From Larus michahellis (Eukaryota; Chordata; Aves; Charadriiformes; Laridae), in NCBI RefSeq assembly GCF_964199755.1, contig NC_133906.1, forward strand, positions 21,389,419 through 21,453,418: a stretch of 64,000 bases of DNA. Direction: 5' to 3'. Made by a program: the position numbers and the translations under genes. How positions within the stretch are numbered: position 1 is the stretch's first letter; each line of letters starts with the position of its first letter. The notes under the pieces were generated by a model. It had not been told where the DNA came from. It worked only from the letters and a program-made list of their open reading frames with translations, and did not search any database. This document shows, piece by piece, positions 61,087 through 64,000 of the stretch.

Positions 61087-64000
61087 CCAGGTCGCCAAAC
61101 ACATTCCTGCTTTGGGTGCACTAGTTCTCACGCTCCTCCCCGGGAGGGAGCCCACGTTGCTCAACCCCGCTCCAGCTCCGATTTCCCCAACGCTGAACCC
61201 GGAACCAGATTTCACTCCCCGTAAAACGTGCCGGCCCTCCTTGCCCACACGAGCTCAGTCCCAAGGATGAGGAGGGTGCGATGCTACCGCCATTACAGCC
61301 AGAGCTGGCCACTCGGACTGCAGCGTGACAGCCTGTCCCAGGACTAAATGGGGAGAGAAAGGTCTCGGTGTCACAATTGTCATTCTCTCTAATCCCTGTG
61401 TTTGAGTGCCTCAGAGCACAGGTCAACCCGTGAGGCGCCTGACATCTGAAGGACAGGGGGTTTAAGGCTCACAATGCCTCCTCAGCACAGCCTTTACCTC
61501 CACATGACACATCTAGCTTTTGCAATCCGGGTTAGCACTCATCTGTCCTATTTCAACTTCAAAGCACTTCGCAAACATTAACCAATTAATCCTCTCACCA
61601 CCCTCAGAGGGAGGCGAGCATCTTTATTTTTATCCATTTCCCCATCAGTGAGAAGGAGAGAGTTAAGTGCCTCTCCCAAGGCCACCCCAAGCTGACTCCC
61701 AGCTGACTGCACTTGACTCCCAGCCCCAGGCAGGGGCCATCAGGGGAACCACACGCAGAGTACACCTCAGAGAGCAGAAATGCTGCAGAAACAGTCACGG
61801 CTGCCTAAGTAGAGTCGTCACCGAGCACCTTTGTTCTCCTCCGTGCCCCAAGTGACTTGGCTTCTTGAGCACTTTCTGTTCACCATCAGTCAATGACCTG
61901 GAAGGAAAATGATCTGAGAAAAGCGAGACAGAGCAGACCACCGACACGCAGCCACCAGGACCAGCTGGACACCCAGGGGCACATGCACTATAAGTGTTTT
62001 TGTAACAGGCCCATAAAAAGTCCTACATCTTGGGGGGGGGGGGGGAAAAATGCAGAGGCCAGTGAGGATGGTACCAGAATATGGGGACAAAGTTTGACAC
62101 GACTGAAGCTAGACAGACAGCTGACACCCGACACGAGCTACTGGCAGTGCTTAGCTTTTGCTAAAAGCTGGGGCAGAACGTCCCAGCTCATTCTGCACTT
62201 GAAATGACACTTATTTCCTCCAGCTCAGGCAGAGCTTGGTTTAGGGAACCCCACAACCCTCTGAAGCAGGGAGCTGGAAAGGGAGCCGGCCTTCAACTGG
62301 GAGAGTGGAGGAAGTCAGCATGTGTCACACCAGCATGGTGGCAGCTCACTCAGGGTGGGACACGCGTCACCAGGAGCGATGCTCCCCCTCAGATATCCTT
62401 CACATCAGTCAGGACTCGCTCAAACACCGCCAGCACGCAGCACGGCACCCACCTTCACCAGGTCCATCCTATACCTCCAAGCTGTAACCAGCCAAAAAAG
62501 TGTTTCGTCACCTGAAAAGACTATTTCTTTGTTGAAGCCACGGGCTGCACTCCTCCCTCAGCCAGCGGGCAGAGCTCCCATGCCAGGGCACCCCGGTGTG
62601 CTCAGGAGGAGGGAAGGAAACACCCTGGTCCCTCAACAGCCCCGAGAGAGAGGGGGCTGTGGAGAGGGAGAGTGGGGTGGCCCACACTCACAAGGAGGGG
62701 TTACCCACCAGACCCCACCGTCAGTGATGGCTGCATTTATTATAATTTTTCACGGATGAAACTACTCGCTCAGGAGCGGGGACTGCGCGAGCCGCAGGAG
62801 CGCTCCCGCTCTTCCCGTGACGGACCAGGCAGGGCTGGGAGGTTGCTCCCCATTCCCTTTCACTCCAAGCAGCAATTGCTGTCCCCAGGGTTCCTCAGAG
62901 CATGCAGGTGAAAGTCTCCCTGCTTTTGCAACACCACTGACCCGCAGTGGGACTCCTGCTCCTCCGCCGCCGCGCCGGTGGCAGGGAGAACCCACAATTG
63001 CAGGGTTTACGAGGAAGAGCCGCTTCATTTTTCTCATCATTTCCAATGGCTGTGGCTCAGCGCTAACTGCTGACAATTATTCATTACCATTCATCCTGAG
63101 GTCCCAAATTGCTCACTAAACCCTGTGAAGATGTCGGGATCCCAAAGCCTTTTGGATGGAGAAGGGCAGCCTTTAAACAACGCTCTGCAACAGCAGATCA
63201 ATACGGGGAAAGAGCTGAAATCAGTCCAACGTCTCGCCGAAGCGGCAGGAGAATTTCAGGCAGATGAAATGCAATTCTCTAACTGCAGTTATTAGAGGCA
63301 GCGGGGGTAGAAGCCTTACTTCTATTACAGATACAATCCCATCCCAAGGGAAGGCTTTTCTTCGCATCAAGAATCACTCTGAATACCTGTTTAAAACAGG
63401 GCGTACAACGCGCCTTAAATTTCCTGCTGAGCACAGACCTTAAGTCACGGCAGCACCTTAAAAATACCAGATTTGCCCCCCTACGCAGGGGGTGTCGCAC
63501 CTGCACCTACGACGTGGCTGCAAACCCCGGGAGGGGAGGCAGAGCCGGGGCTCCCCGGGTCCCACTCCCGCAGGAGCACCCCGAGGTGCAGGGACAGCAT
63601 GGGGCCGGCTCGCAGCAGACAGTGCCACCTGCTGACACCCAGTCCCCAGCCCATCCCTCCCCGCTGGGGCACCCAGGCACCCTCCCAGCCCATCCACACA
63701 ACTGTTCGGCACCTCACATGCCCGCCAGACCCCAAAAGCAGCGGGAATTCTGCAGAATATTCTTGGCGGCTCGCAGGGCCGTTCCCCCTTTCCACGCGGT
63801 TGTGTGGGACAGACACGGAGCTGCTGGAGGACAGACCGTCTGGCCACAACCATCCGTGTAGCATGGGATTTGGCACCACATGCCAAGACTGTTCTTCAGG
63901 GAGAGGAGGAGAAGACAAGCACCCACACTGGGATATAAGCAAGGAACAGCTTCTGGGTGCGCTTTGTTCCTCCTCCACAACTGAAAACCCTTTTCTTAGA
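61087..64000. other. Right-edge region, no gene supported
   Basis: Contains the MIR/L2-like element and a 14-base G run at 62032-62045. Open frames at 63.4-64.0 kb on both strands are GC-rich overlaps without splice or family support. Confidence 0.4.
61550..61740 (+). repeat. MIR/L2-like element, well preserved core
   Basis: AAAGCACTTCGCAAACATTA, ACCAATTAATCCTCTCACCA, a CCTCAGAGGGAGGCGAGCA block, TTTTTATCCATTTCCCCATC and GTTAAGTGCCTCTCCCAAGG occur in order, matching the conserved MIR/L2 3' core. This is the clearest ancient repeat in the window. Confidence 0.75.

Noticed and set aside
39300-64000. SCGB3A2, SPINK1 or JAKMIP2 exons expected next to SPINK5 in mammals
   Set aside because: No Kazal, secretoglobin or coiled-coil exon motif could be found on either strand.

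Overview
The window is bird genomic DNA. Intron-rich genes, egg-white-type Kazal inhibitor exons that closely match chicken ovoinhibitor in order, spacing and P1 residues, and a typical avian CR1 LINE 3' end all point to a bird. Small differences from the chicken protein (for example in the last exon) indicate another avian species. There are no prokaryotic features, tRNA, rRNA or CRISPR arrays.

Two multi-domain Kazal-type serine protease inhibitor genes lie head to tail on the minus strand. Gene A (about 16.44 to 5.78 kb) is ovoinhibitor: 16 coding exons, 471 residues, a signal peptide and seven Kazal domains, with a TATA box and a poly(A) signal. Gene B (about 39.28 to 22.4 kb) is a LEKTI/SPINK5-like gene: a signal peptide, three four-cysteine LEKTI-type domains and one C-terminal six-cysteine Kazal domain, about 289 residues. 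Both genes use the same plan: a short signal/propeptide exon pair, then one 'a' plus one 'b' exon per domain with phase 2 inside the domain and phase 0 between domains. This indicates descent by duplication of two-exon modules.

Region by region: 1-5.8 kb is intergenic and contains a decayed Kazal 'a' exon (1766-1894, minus), probably a dead relative of the cluster. Ovomucoid, known in chicken to lie downstream of ovoinhibitor, is not in the window and would be expected beyond the left edge. 5.8-16.4 kb is ovoinhibitor. 16.5-22.4 kb is intergenic with an ancient MIR/L2-like fragment. 22.4-39.3 kb is the LEKTI-like gene, with a CR1 insertion, an MIR-like fragment and a 31-base G run in its introns. 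39.3-51.7 kb has no gene I can support, only weak LINE/MIR remnants. 51.75-54.9 kb is a heavily decayed, fairly long CR1-superfamily LINE. 54.9-64 kb has no established gene, but a TATA box followed by a signal-peptide-like first exon at about 61.0 kb (minus) is a candidate for an unrecognised secreted-protein gene.

Functionally, both genes should encode secreted protease inhibitors. Ovoinhibitor (P1 residues Arg x4, Phe, Met, Met) would act on trypsin-like, chymotrypsin-like and elastase/subtilisin-like proteases in egg white and plasma. The LEKTI-like protein (P1 Thr, Arg, Arg, Lys) would act mainly on trypsin-like or kallikrein-type proteases in epithelia.
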